Source: Pelodiscus sinensis (lineage: Eukaryota; Chordata; Testudines; Trionychidae). From it: DNA of 64,000 bases. Shown piece after piece: positions 20,778 through 30,746 of the stretch. Below the pieces are notes generated by a model. It was not told the DNA's origin. It saw only the letters and a list, made by a program, of their open reading frames with translations, and ran no database searches. The stretch's first letter is position 1; the number at the start of each line of letters is the position of its first letter. The stretch is from positions 155,332,105 through 155,396,104 of the forward strand of contig NC_134711.1 in assembly GCF_049634645.1 (NCBI RefSeq). Reading direction: 5' to 3'. Both the position numbers and the translations under genes were made by a program.

Positions 20778-21154
20778 TCAGCGTGGGCCTGAGTACAGTA
20801 AATTCTTGTCATTCGCGCTGGGGGCGTTCCGGGGACGTGCGAGAACACCGGGCGCAGGGAGAGCGGGGAGCTTGCGGCTCCCGGGCTGCTGGGGGGCGTG
20901 AGGAGGGGGGAGGAGGGTCCTTACCACTGCTGCCATCCCACAATAGGCCGCCCCCTAGGCCGGGGGCTGGGGGGGGGGGGGGGGGGAGAGATACTCGCAA
21001 ATGAATGAAATCAGGATTAATTATGAGCATCTCCTGTATTTTTTTACAAGTCTCTTCCTGCTCCTGAGGCCAAGACGACACTGGCACGTTAGTGCACAGC
21101 ACATCCGCCCCCTGCACTGTCACTCTCACCGTTTGCACACTGACCAAGCACGTA

Positions 21155-21576
21155 GGCTATGTCTACACTCGCGGCTTCTTGCGCAAGAACATCTTGTGCA
21201 GGTGTTCTTCTTCAAGAACTCTTGCGCAAGAAAATGTCCACGCTGCCAAGTGCGAGCTGTGCTTTTGCGCAAGAGCGCCCATGCCAGTGTGGACGCTTTC
21301 TTGCGCAAGAAAGCTCTGGTGGCCATTTTAGCAATAGGGCTTTCTTGCACAAGAAATCCCTGCTGAGCGTCCACACTGCCCTCTTGCGCAAGAGCTCTTG
21401 CGCAAGAGGGCTTACACCTGTCAAAAAAGAGCATAGTTCTTGCGCAAGGAGCCCTCTCTTACCACGCCATACTGTAAATTTACTTGCGCAAGAGCGGGCA
21501 GGCACTGTGGACGCTCTGCAGATTCTTGCGCAAGAACGGCCGTACTTGCGCAAGAACCGCGAGTGTAGACATAGCC
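21155..21576. mobile_element. palindromic MITE, TTGCGCAAGA subfamily
   Basis: Termini GGCTATGTCTACACTCGCGG and (right) CCGCGAGTGTAGACATAGCC are perfect inverted repeats. Ten exact TTGCGCAAG words plus one variant fill the 422-bp interior in both orientations. The 3-bp flanks GTA/CTA match at 2 of 3. No coding content; the open frames repeating the CARS/AQE-type residues are translations of the motif. Confidence 0.85.
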
Positions 21577-21579
21577 CTA

Positions 21580-21936
21580 GGGTACGTCTAGACTACAGGG
21601 TTTTGTCGACGTAAGTTTTGTCGACAGATACTGTTGACGAACCTTCTGTCGACATAGAGCGTCTAGACACATTCAGTTCTGTCGACAAAGCAAGCTGCTT
21701 TGTCGACAAAACCCTGTAGTCTAGACACAACCCTACAGGCAATAACACCTTCTGTCGACAGAACTCTGTCGACAGAAGGTGTTATGCCTCGTAGAATGAG
21801 GTTTACCAGCGTCGACAAAACTGCTGAGTTCTGTCGACGTTATGTCGACAGAACTCAGCGGTAGTGTAGACACAGGTATAGTTTTGTCGACAAAAGTCCA
21901 CTTCTGTCGACAAAACTCAGTAGTCTAGACACACCC
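21580..21936. mobile_element. palindromic MITE, GTCGAC subfamily
   Basis: Left GGGTACGTCTAGACTACAGG; right TAGTCTAGACACACCC; an internal terminus-like copy ends near 21734. Twelve GTCGAC words and one GTTGAC occur in 357 bp. The central core CCTCGTAGAATGAGGTTTAC is at about 21787. It lies 3 bp from the previous MITE. Confidence 0.85.
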
Positions 21937-21984
21937 TTAGTGTGCACGAGCTCTGCCATTAGTGTGCTCTAGCTTAACCACCTA

Positions 21985-22301
21985 GGCTACATCTACACTG
22001 CAACACTTATTTAAAAATAACTAGCACTATTCTGAAAAAACTAAGTCTGCCTCTGCACAGCAGGCAGTTATTTTGAAATAGCGTCAAGTACTATCAAGCT
22101 GGAAGACTTCTTACTCCGATTCCTGTAACCCTCTTTGTACGATGAGTAAGGGAAGTCAGAGGAAGAGTGCTGTGTTTTGAAATAAGTGCAGTGTAGATGC
22201 TCCCTATTTCGAAATAAGCTATTTTGAAATAAGATACGCAATTGCCATAGCTCAATTTGTGTAGCTTATTTCCAGGTAAACCCTACAGTGTAGATGCGCC
22301 C
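21985..22301. mobile_element. palindromic MITE, ATTTCGAAATA subfamily
   Basis: Termini GGCTACATCTACACTG and (right) CAGTGTAGATGCGCCC. The interior has TATTTCGAAATAAGC and several TATTTTGAAATA words. A core related to CTCATCGTACAAAGAGGGTT is present in reverse orientation near 22125-22150. Confidence 0.75.
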
Positions 22302-22362
22302 ATAGATGAGAAGCCTGGAGATTCCTGCACGCTGGACAGAGCGCTGAGGTGCAGATGTGAAC

Positions 22363-22823
22363 TAGGGATGTTAACGACTAGTTGATTAGTCAACTATACG
22401 ATAAGCAAATGCTTATCAGATAGTCAACACACTAGTCGACCAGTTGCTTCCCTCCTTTGCTGCCTCTATCAGAAAGAGGCACTAGCAGGGAAGTGGAAGA
22501 GAAGGGAGCGCTTCAAAGCGGCAATGCTGCACGGAACCCAGGGTCAGCTGGGGACTCCCCTGCTGATGCCAGGCTACATGTGGCGCTGCCACTTTGAACT
22601 GCCACTTTGAAATGCCGCAGGGAGCATGGGGCCAATGGGGGACTGTTTGAGTTCTTCGCTGGCCTGGTGCTCTGTGCAGTGCTTTCGCCTTTTAAGTGTA
22701 TCAACAACCCCGGGGCTGTTGTTACACTTCAAAGGCGAAGGTGCCGTCATTGATTAATCAAATAGTTGATAACCATTGCATCGCCTATTCGATTAGCCAA
22801 TTAATCTAAATTTAACATCCCTA
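22363..22823. mobile_element. hAT non-autonomous element, TAGGGATGT family, clear TSD
   Basis: Left TAGGGATGTTAACGACTAG; right AATTTAACATCCCTA. The flanks ATGTGAAC (22355-22362) and ATGTGGAC (22824-22831) agree at 7 of 8. Subterminal GACTAGTTGATTAGTCAAC-type words define the family. Confidence 0.88.
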
Positions 22824-22929
22824 ATGTGGACACCATGGTGTAGTACTGCTTCCTGACTGGCGTCCGGCACCCTTCCCACAATTCCTGTTCTTTCCTTTTT
22901 GGTCATCTGTTTGCACTCTACCACCCTGC

Positions 22930-25900
22930 TGTCTAGTGACCAACCCTCAGACCTACCCTTTGCCTTCTTTTGGAAATTTGAAAGTCTGCCTGCTGTTTGC
23001 TTGGTGGATTGTTGGGTGTTCTCAGTGCATCTTTCCAGGTAGGCATGCCTGCTCCATACACCAAAGATCCCCTGCTTGGAGTCATGCTAAGGTGCGGGAC
23101 CGCATCAGAGTTTGGGGAGAGGAGGCAGTCCAGTCCCAACTGCCAAATATACTTTTGGAATTGTCATTTCCAGCTCCAGCTGTAGGAATTATGATCTCAA
23201 GACCAAAAGGGGCCATGACCGGGACCCATTGGAGTGCAGGGTCAAAGTGAAGGAGGTACAAAATGCCTATCAGAAGGGCATGGTAAAAAACTGCCACTTT
23301 GATGCTGTGCCCAAGACTTGCAGATTCTACAAAGAGCTGGATGATGTACTTGGAGGCTTACCCCATCTCTGCTCCGAAGTCCATCGTAGATACTTTGTGG
23401 GTTCAGGTGCCATCCAATAGTGGGCTGAAACAAAAGGAGGAAATCATAGATGAGTGTGCTGAGGAGGAGGGGGAGCCAGAGCCAGGATAGGACTTGGCAT
23501 CCAGAGATGCTTGCAGTCAGGAAGTGTTTTGTACTCCTGATGAGGTGAGCCAGTCGCAGCACTTGGAGGCTGCAGATGATGCACCTGGTAAGAGGACTGG
23601 GTCTCAGGAAGTGCTCAAGCAAGTTGCTGGGCATGGGAGAATTACAGAAAGGAGGTTTGGTTCTGTTGCCGTTACCAGCACAGGGTGATTAGATGCTGAA
23701 TAGTGCCTTGATGCAATCTTTTATTTGTCAGTAATCTGCCATGCACCTGTGTAAATTTGCTGGCAAAGCAAAAATGGTCATTGTCACCTGAAGACTGATA
23801 TTCAATCACCACTGTACCATCAGTGGCCAGGGGAGGAGGGAGCAGGGAGAGGGATCACTGCACAAAGACAAGCTGCATATGGCTTGGACAGAAACCACAG
23901 TCAAGTAAAATAGCCTCCTTTGCTTTCTTACTCACTGTAAGCAGAAAAATGTCTTCCAGAATGAACACTCCCTGTGGAAATGAGTGGCCATTACCCCCTC
24001 GCTCCTCCACAGTGCTCTTCCCAAGTCACACCTGTCCAGAGTACAGTATGGCTCTGTGTTATTAAAAAACCCTGCTCCCCGGCATGAATGAGAATCCCTG
24101 CCCTGCTGCAACAAGGTATTTTCCTTCCCTGGCAGTGAACTCACCATTGTGGGGTTCCTCTATCTTATATGCACTATCTCCAGGACAGTCAGTTAATGCT
24201 AGGTATGTGAACAGTGCAAGTGATTCAAAGGGGTTGGGGCAGTACCAAAGGCATAGCAAGGGTATTATGCGCCCGGGGGCAAAGGCAAAGTTCCCCCCCC
24301 CCAAACCTGGCGCATGCTGAGACGGACCCTGGGCGAGGTGGGGAGCTTGTACCACATCTTACCCCACTCCCTCTAGTTTGGGGCCAGGCCCCTGCATGTA
24401 CTAGCCCTTCGGCAGAGGTGGAGGGTAAGGCTGGGGCCAGGGAGGTGGCTCCAGCCGGCAGCAGTAGGCAGAGGAGGAGCAGGCAAGCAGAGGGATGATG
24501 GAGAGTGGAGGGGCACTAAATTGGTGCCCCACTAGCAGGGCACCTGGGCCCCACTAGCATGGCAAATCCCCCCCTGCCCTCCTCACTACACCACTGTAAA
24601 TAATCCACATCTTAGAATATTTATTGTTTAATGAATTACTTATTTTACTAACTACAGACAAATATACATTATAAAGTTTTGGGGGTTTACATTCTGTTAA
24701 ATAATGTTTTCTCTTTAATTTGTTCATATCCTGGTCTCATTAGGTTCACGTCTTTTACATTAAAAATGCCAAATTCTTAATATATGTAAGTTTTATAAAA
24801 CACAAGAGAAATAAATGTTATACAACCTAAATATGAATTTCATCACTATATTTTAATCAAGCATTGAAAACCACTGTTATAGCAAACTCGTTGCTTTAAT
24901 AAATAAAAGGTAAAAAAGATTGAGCATATCAAATTTATTTTAAGCAATCTGTAATGCTTCCTAACTGCTGAGTTACTTACTAGTTAACCCAGTTGTTTTT
25001 CATACTGTCACACAGCAGTAAACTACATCATAATTATGAATGGCTCATTGAAAGTGGGCTCATTGAAAGAAGACTGGACCTATGGATGGTCCCTCTTTGA
25101 AGGTGAATGGTGGAGCATTAAACCAACATCCAGAAGAAGGTGCCATAGACGAATAACTGCATATGCATATGATGAATTTCTGCATGAGAGGAAAGACACT
25201 CTACATCTCTAAGGCATCTTGCAGTCAACATGGGAGCACTGATCCGGCTCCAACCCTCCCCCACCAAACTAATCTGGCCAGCAGTTAGGTGGAACAATTA
25301 TTGGTAAAAAACAGACATGGTGGGTGTGTGCTGTATCATATGCATGTAAGTGTTGACTGCTATATGTGTGTATTACCAATAAATGTGGCATTTTGCCTTT
25401 TTCCCAAAAAAGATCCCATGCAGTACTGTTAAGTACAACACAACCATTCCTGCCCCAAAGCCAGCCCCCCCCCATACACTCACCCCTCCTCCCCCAGAAC
25501 AAGGCACCCCCAGTGCCGGGGGGGAGCACGCCCCCATTCAAATCGCTGCCCCCAGAGCCAGGCACCGGAGGAATGTACCTTTAAAAGCACTGCTCTTCCC
25601 ACCCAGCTGGCTGCTTCAGCTCGCAGTATGTAGAGAGCCAGCAGCAGCTCCCAGGTCTGATTCAAAGTGTCAGGTGGGCAAGAGCAGCGTGTGCTCCGGT
25701 CCCACCCCAGCCCAGCGCCCCCCTAGCATGGCGCTCGGGGGAAACTGTCCTCCCCCACCCCACCTTCTCTACACCTCTGGGCAGTACCATGTCTAGTATT
25801 AACCTCTGTAATGTTGCAATTGTGCCTTGATACAGCTGATCTTGGATTGTCAGTCGAGGTCCTAACACTTGCCAAGGGGCTCAAAAAGGTTAGGAAGCAA

Positions 25901-26455
25901 TCCTGAAGGGCTAGAGGAATTTTTGCATGATGTCCTAAGTCACGCTGCCCTTGAACATGAAGAATTGAGGGAGTGGAGGGACAGTGAGAGGAGAAACCAT
26001 AAGTAGAGCATGGAGTGACTCCTAAACATTAGAGAGTGGCAAGTGGACACGCTGTAGGCACTGTCACAGTAGATGGAGCAGCTGCATGATCTCCCACCCC
26101 CACAACTGATGTCCCAAAACTGTTTTCCATACACCCTACATCACTGCCAATGCAATTTGGAAACCAACCTGTCTCCGGGTGGCACCTGCTACACTCTCCA
26201 CGCCTGCCAACTTCCACCCATTCAGATTCCCACAGGCTCTCGATTCACTCCATACCCATCCACATGTAGTTTAGGTCTGATTAATTGCAGGACCCCTTGC
26301 ACAGCACATCAAATGGTACAGCTGCATATGAAACTTGGACATATACAAACCTGTGAAACTCTCAGGGCATGCCTCATCTTCTGCCTTCCCCTTGCCTCCC
26401 TTCCTGTCTCCCATCCAGTGCAAATGTTTCATGGTTCACATGTCCTACATTTATG
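22930..26455 (+). pseudogene. Harbinger Myb/SANT-like accessory protein, interrupted and frameshifted
   Basis: The DNA-binding domain remnant lies at about 23095-23360. It is spread over frames: VWGEEAVQSQLPN, then RDPLECRVKVKEVQNAYQKG, then CHFDAVPKTCRFYKELDDVLG. These are the W, the C-x-x-K-V-K-x-x-x-x-A-Y and the C-R-F-Y-K-E-L-D landmarks of the family. An acidic linker follows (KQKEEIIDECAEEEGEPEPG, 23420-23490), then SLDACSQE-like text (RDACSQEVFCTPDEVSQ). After the hAT, 25860-26060 carries a basic/coiled region in broken frames. The protein normally partners with the Harbinger transposase. Many stops; not functional. Confidence 0.72.
24246..25779. mobile_element. hAT element inserted in the Harbinger, perfect 8-bp TSD
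   Basis: Left end CAAAGGCATAGCAAGG; right end (reverse complement) CAGAGGTGTAGAGAAGG. GGCAGTAC is duplicated exactly at 24238-24245 and 25780-25787. GC-rich arms at 24260-24600 and 25440-25779 flank an AT-rich middle. TCACTACACCACTG at 24584-24597 is an internal copy of the same terminus, suggesting a second, nested or composite event. Confidence 0.85.
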
Positions 26456-27472
26456 ACTGTGTATAATAATTGAAATTAATGTGTTTCAAAGCAATCTTTA
26501 TTACATTATTTGAAAGCAAGCAAGTGTACCCAGCAAAGCTACGGTCGCTGTATTACTAAGTTCAGCACACGGACCAATCAGTATAATTCCCTAGCAATGC
26601 AGCCACTGCACTCCCATGCCTGGCAATAAGTTTTACTGACTTTCAGCATCAAATTGCTGCTTCAAGGCCTTCCTGATCCTTATGGTCCTCACTGTGCTCT
26701 TCTAATAGCCCTGGTCTCTGGCTGTTCAAACTCGGCTTCCAGGGACTGAGCCTCAGCGGTCCAGCCCTGAGTGAAGCTTTCATCTCTCCCTTTGTAAATA
26801 TTATGGAGGGTACAGCACATGACCATAACCTTAGGGTTGTTATGAGCCAGGTCCATCTTCTCTTATAAGCAATTCCAGCAGGCTTTCAAATGGCAAAAAG
26901 CACATCCATAGTCATTCTGCATCTGCTCAATCTGTTATTAAAACATTCCTTGCTGCTATCAAGGCTCCCCATGTATGGCTTCATGAGCCATGGTATTAAA
27001 GGCACGGCAGGGTCTCCCACAGTGACCTTCTGATCTGGAAAGAAAATCCCCTCTTGCAACTTCCTGAACAGGCCAGAGTTCCAAAAGATGTGAGCCTCAT
27101 GAACCTTTCAGGATTAACTGGTGTTAATATCCATGCAACTCCCATGGTGATCCACAAAGGCCCGAAGAACCATGGAGAAATATCCCTTGCAGTTAATGTA
27201 CTCGGGGCGGGCTAGATGGTCTGGTGCCATTGGAATATGCATGCCATCTATTGCCTCACCACAATTTGGGGAACCCATCCATGCAAAGCCATCCACAATT
27301 TCATGCACATTACCCAGAGTCATGGACTTTCGGAGCAGGATGCAGTTGATGGCCTTTCACACTTGCTTCAGCATGAGTCCAGGGATTGACTTTTCCACTC
27401 CAAACTGGTGACCAAGTGAAAGCTTTCTGGCATAGTGGCTCTCATTCACATGTCCTTGTGCCACAAGGTGGC

Positions 27473-27493
27473 GGGGGGGGGGGGGGGGGGGGG
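27473..27493. repeat. poly-G run inside the transposase pseudogene
   Basis: Twenty-one consecutive Gs on plus, followed by a second homopolymer (poly-C, 19 nt) 244 bp away at 27737-27755 inside the hAT MITE. Both are likely polymorphic or assembly-prone. Confidence 0.9.
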
Positions 27494-27621
27494 CAGCTCA
27501 GCACACAGACCCATGAAAGTGGTTTTCCTCATCGGAAGGTTTTGCAGCTACTGCTTTTTAACCCAGGCTTGTATAATGATGTGATCCCACCACTCAGTGC
27601 TTGTTTCCTGAGCCCAAAAGT

Positions 27622-27811
27622 TGGGACCGGCCCACAACATTTTGGCATCTGAGGCAGGGAGCTCAAATGACACCCCCATGCCTCCTCTCTGCACCAGCAG
27701 CAGACTCAATTTTCTATATTCTGGATCCTAGTGGCACCCCCCCCCCCCCCCCCCTACAGTCTGGCACCTGAGGCGGCCGCCTCAGTTTGCCTCATGGTAA
27801 GGCCAGCCCTG
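27622..27811. mobile_element. 190-bp hAT MITE with perfect 8-bp TSD
   Basis: Ends TGGGACCGGCCCACAAC and (right, reverse complement) CAGGGCTGGCCTTACC. CCAAAAGT is duplicated exactly at 27614-27621 and 27812-27819. The interior includes CTGAGGCGGCCGCCTCAG, a perfect palindrome, near 27767-27784. Confidence 0.9.
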
Positions 27812-27999
27812 CCAAAAGTGGTGTTCCACTGTGATCAGCACCTCCTGTGTCATACGTATGCTGCTTGGACTCATCATCACTGTGCAGCTTCAGGAATAGC
27901 TTGACTGCCATGCATGATGTGCTAGTGAGACATTTCAGCATTTTCATTAACAACTGAGGATCCATTCCCTCAGACCAAGGAGTTGATGGCGCCAAATGT

Positions 28000-28690
28000 G
28001 GATGGAAGCACAGCGGTTGCTGGGATGTGAGGCGATGCTCCATGGGACATTGGGGCAGGACCCAGGATGCCCTTGCCCTGCCCTCTGCCTTCCCACAAAC
28101 CTCCCCACAGAACCCTACTCTTGCCCTGTGAACCACTGACAACTATTCTCTGAGAACAGTTATCTACCCAGTTATGCATCTACCTTATAGTAGCCCCATC
28201 TAGGTTATCCTTGGTCAGTGAGGACCCAGGGTTCAGAAGTACATCTGTGTGAGTTCACCTCCCACATTGGGAAGAAGGCACCTTGCTTGCCACCATCTGA
28301 ATGCTTGCTCTGGCTGACTGCTCTGCTGCTATGGCTCTTTTCCACTGTCTGCCCAGCCAGCCATGGTTCCTTGCCATTTTGCCAACCACTCGTTCCTCTC
28401 CACTGGCCACTTTGCTAGCTGCTTATTCCACCATCTGCCTCACCAACTATTTGTTTGCTGGGTGACTGTTTGACAGACAATTGTCAGTCCCCTTCTGCTG
28501 CCATGTTTCTCTCTCTGAACTGTGCAGTTCAGTCTCTTATTTTCAGCTCTTTGCAGGCTGGCAGAAAAACTGCCCCATCACAAGTGACTTCAGCTCTCAT
28601 TTCAGAATAACAAAGTCTCCTAACATAGTCTTTGTAGCTCTTTCTTTGAACAGTGGAAAGGAACAGGTTAAACCAGACTTGGGATTTTTA
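28000..28690. other. probable 5' side of the Harbinger transposase gene, unassigned
   Basis: No clear domain. It may be untranslated or upstream sequence of the transposon. Confidence 0.35.
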
Positions 28691-29109
28691 GGCTGTGTCT
28701 TTCGACAAAGGGTTGTAAATTAGGCACTTCAAAATTGTAAATGAAGCCGGGATTGAATTTCCTGCACTTCCATTTGCATAATTGCATCATGGTGCTCTTT
28801 CGAAAAAGCGCTAATTCAAAAGTAAAACCGTGGTGTAGATGCGGTTCTTTCAAAAAGAGAGGGCTTTTTCAAAAGATCCCGTAAACCTCGTTTTTTGAGG
28901 TTTACAGGATCTTTCGAAAAAGGCTTCTATTTTCAAAAGAACCGCGTCTAGATTGCGGTTTCAATTTCAAAATAGCACTTTTTTGAAAGAGCGCCATAAT
29001 GTGATTATGCAAATGAAGCGCAGAAAATTCAAATCCCGGCTTCATTTGCAATTTTGAAGTGCCTAATTAACATCCTTCTGTCGAAAGAGGGATGTAGTCT
29101 AGACACACC
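28691..29109. mobile_element. palindromic MITE, TTTCGAAAGA subfamily
   Basis: Two long arms are centred near 28893, where ACCTCGTTTTTTGAGGT forms the loop. Left GGCTGTGTCTTTCGAC lacks part of the usual terminus; right AGTCTAGACACACC. The arms share CAAATGAAGC, TTTCGAAAAAG and CGGGATT / AATCCCGG words. Confidence 0.8.
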
Positions 29110-29850
29110 GTGAAGGAGAGAGTCCACATCTTCTGGCAATGACTCTTGTCCCCAAACCCTCTCCCTGTCACAAGGCTCTGGTATTCGAGCCCATAGCTTA
29201 ATGAAGTCCTTTCAACTGTGGAGCAATTGCGACCCCTTTATCTGGGATCGGTTAAGCACAATTCTGTTCTCCTTTATTCAAACAGTGAAGACAACATCGA
29301 GAACAACATTTTGCTACCCTTGCACTCACTATACTACAATGATTTATAATCCAACGCCAGTCAAAGTTGACCACTTTGAGCAACACCTCTCTGTCTGCTG
29401 GATCTCCAAGCAGAGTAGATGTGTTCTTGTAAAAATGGTTTGCTCCTGAAGTCTCTTTCCCACCCATCTAGCTATCGGGGGAGACTTCATTCAAACCATG
29501 CTTGCATGAAATGAAGGACTGGAGTCCAGGAAGAGTGAAGATAGCCCCAGGGTTCATGCGGGTGAATACTGCCCTGGAGAACTGGATTTTATCCCTGCCT
29601 CTCTCACAGGGTGCTGGACAATTAAATACAATTTAACTTCTCACACATAGTCACCATGTTTTCCTTATGTTGGATGCTCAATCAGAAATAGCTAGAGCCA
29701 GATTGGCAGATGTGCTGAGTATACAGTTGCAAATAAAGTTGACTGCAAACATGCTTTGAATATATCACATATAAAAATACCAAGTACTCTTGAAAAACAT
29801 TCAAGATCTATGTATATTAAGCTGGACTCTCAAAATTAGCGGACACCTGA
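29110..29850. other. unassigned sequence
   Basis: No gene or repeat terminus recognised. Confidence 0.4.
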
Positions 29851-29990
29851 CAACTTATGGCCTTAGTCTCTCTGAGCTCCAGTTTTCCATAGTTAAATGG
29901 GAATAGTAATACTGCTTGTGCTCACTGGAGTGTTGTACAAATTAATTAATGTATGTGAAGCCCTCAGCAACCCAGGAGGAAATAATTTTA
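29850..29990. repeat. MIR/L2-like ancient SINE fragment
   Basis: CCTTAGTCTCTCTGAGCTCC, CAGTTTTCCATAGTTAAATG, GGAATAGTAATACTG and GTGTTGTACAAATTAATTAA in this order match the conserved part of MIR-type elements and the shared L2 tail (CTC-agTTTCC-catc-gtaAAATGGG-ataat). About 140 bp. Confidence 0.6.
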
Positions 29991-30744
29991 TATTTTGGAT
30001 GGTGTTTACTAAACAAGACCTCAGGACACGTACTGAATGAGAAGAGAAAAAGAGAAATATTGAATAACTAATCAAGACTCTGAATGAGGCATGTGATCAT
30101 GTAACTAAAGACCATCATACAGCATAAGCACTGGGAGGCTGAATTAAGGCTGCTCAGATTGTCTTAAAGCATTTCCAAACTTTTAAGTGCTTGACTTTGT
30201 ACCATTAACATTTGTTTGACTTTTTTTGAAGTAGTTTTGTATTATGAGTGAGCACTAACCTAGAAAAATAGAGTATGCTCTTGTCATTCTAGTATCATCA
30301 ACAGAAGATCAGCCATCCAGCACAGTATAGCCGGTAGTTAATTTTGGCTGTTTTGAATTCATGCTATATTTCACAGGAATGACAGGAGCACTCAATTACA
30401 AAGGAATTCTTCTACAACCCATGTGAAAGAATGAGGGCTGCATTCTGCAATTATGCACAGAGCTCTTGTATGCCAGAAGTCACCTGTTTAATTATGCGTA
30501 ACCAAAGCTTCCAACCTGAGTAACCTTAGGATTCATGAAGTCAGCAAACATCAGGTTATGCATGGTTGACAGTCCTGTGCCCAGAGAATGTGCTTCTTTA
30601 GACTACAAAATAAGGTAGTGCTGTTGAGGAAAACAAATGAGAAAAAGAGAAGAAAGAAAAATGATTTAAAATTAAAGCTATTTTCAAAGAGAACCTAAGC
30701 AGTATGATGATTTTGGATAAAGCAGTTCTGTAGAATTCTGGGAT
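29991..30744. other. unassigned AT-rich sequence
   Basis: Nothing supported. Confidence 0.4.
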
Positions 30745-30746
30745 TA

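Larger units (their letters stand above)
19800..20990. promoter_or_regulatory. CpG island over HJURP exon 1 and promoter
   Basis: About 1.2 kb of strongly GC- and CpG-rich sequence, sharply different from the AT-rich flanks. It holds homopolymer G/C runs at 20050-20064, 20275-20288 and 20969-20986. It covers the first exon, the start of intron 1 and roughly 580 bp upstream. No second gene on the plus strand is supported, although the island could act in both directions. Confidence 0.85.
26630..28000 (-). pseudogene. Harbinger (HARBI1-like) DDE transposase, interrupted
   Basis: On minus the clearest block is 27114-27323: FAWMGSPNCGEAIDGMHIPM contains the first catalytic D (in A-I-D-G-x-H-I-P), then EYINCKGYFSMVLRAFVDHH. 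Downstream frames give NSGLFRKLQEGIFFPDQK, VTVGDPAVPLIPWLMKPY (region of the second D) and NNRLSRCRM (just before where the catalytic E should be; the E itself is not visible). Upstream pieces include SEWWDHI-like and MRKTTFMGLCAEL text, followed by a 21-G run (27473-27493) and, further upstream, the hAT MITE at 27622. In a live element this DDE enzyme would cut the transposon with the Myb-like partner. It is inactivated by stops, frameshifts and insertions. Confidence 0.82.
22838..28690. mobile_element. decayed two-gene Harbinger transposon with nested hATs
   Basis: A Myb/SANT-like gene on plus (22930-26455) faces a HARBI1-like DDE transposase on minus (about 26630-28000), tail to tail, which is the gene content of an autonomous PIF/Harbinger element. 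A hAT (24246-25779) splits the first gene and a 190-bp hAT (27622-27811) splits the second. Terminal inverted repeats could not be located, so both ends are approximate; left and right limits are set by neighbouring elements. Confidence 0.7.

Noticed and set aside
21126..21614. Cysteine/alanine/arginine-rich frames on both strands
   Set aside because: They are translations of the repeated TTGCGCAAGA word of the MITE.
22838..28690. Calling the Harbinger pair a host domesticated gene pair
   Set aside because: Stops, frameshifts and two hAT insertions interrupt both frames; no exon structure suggests reuse.
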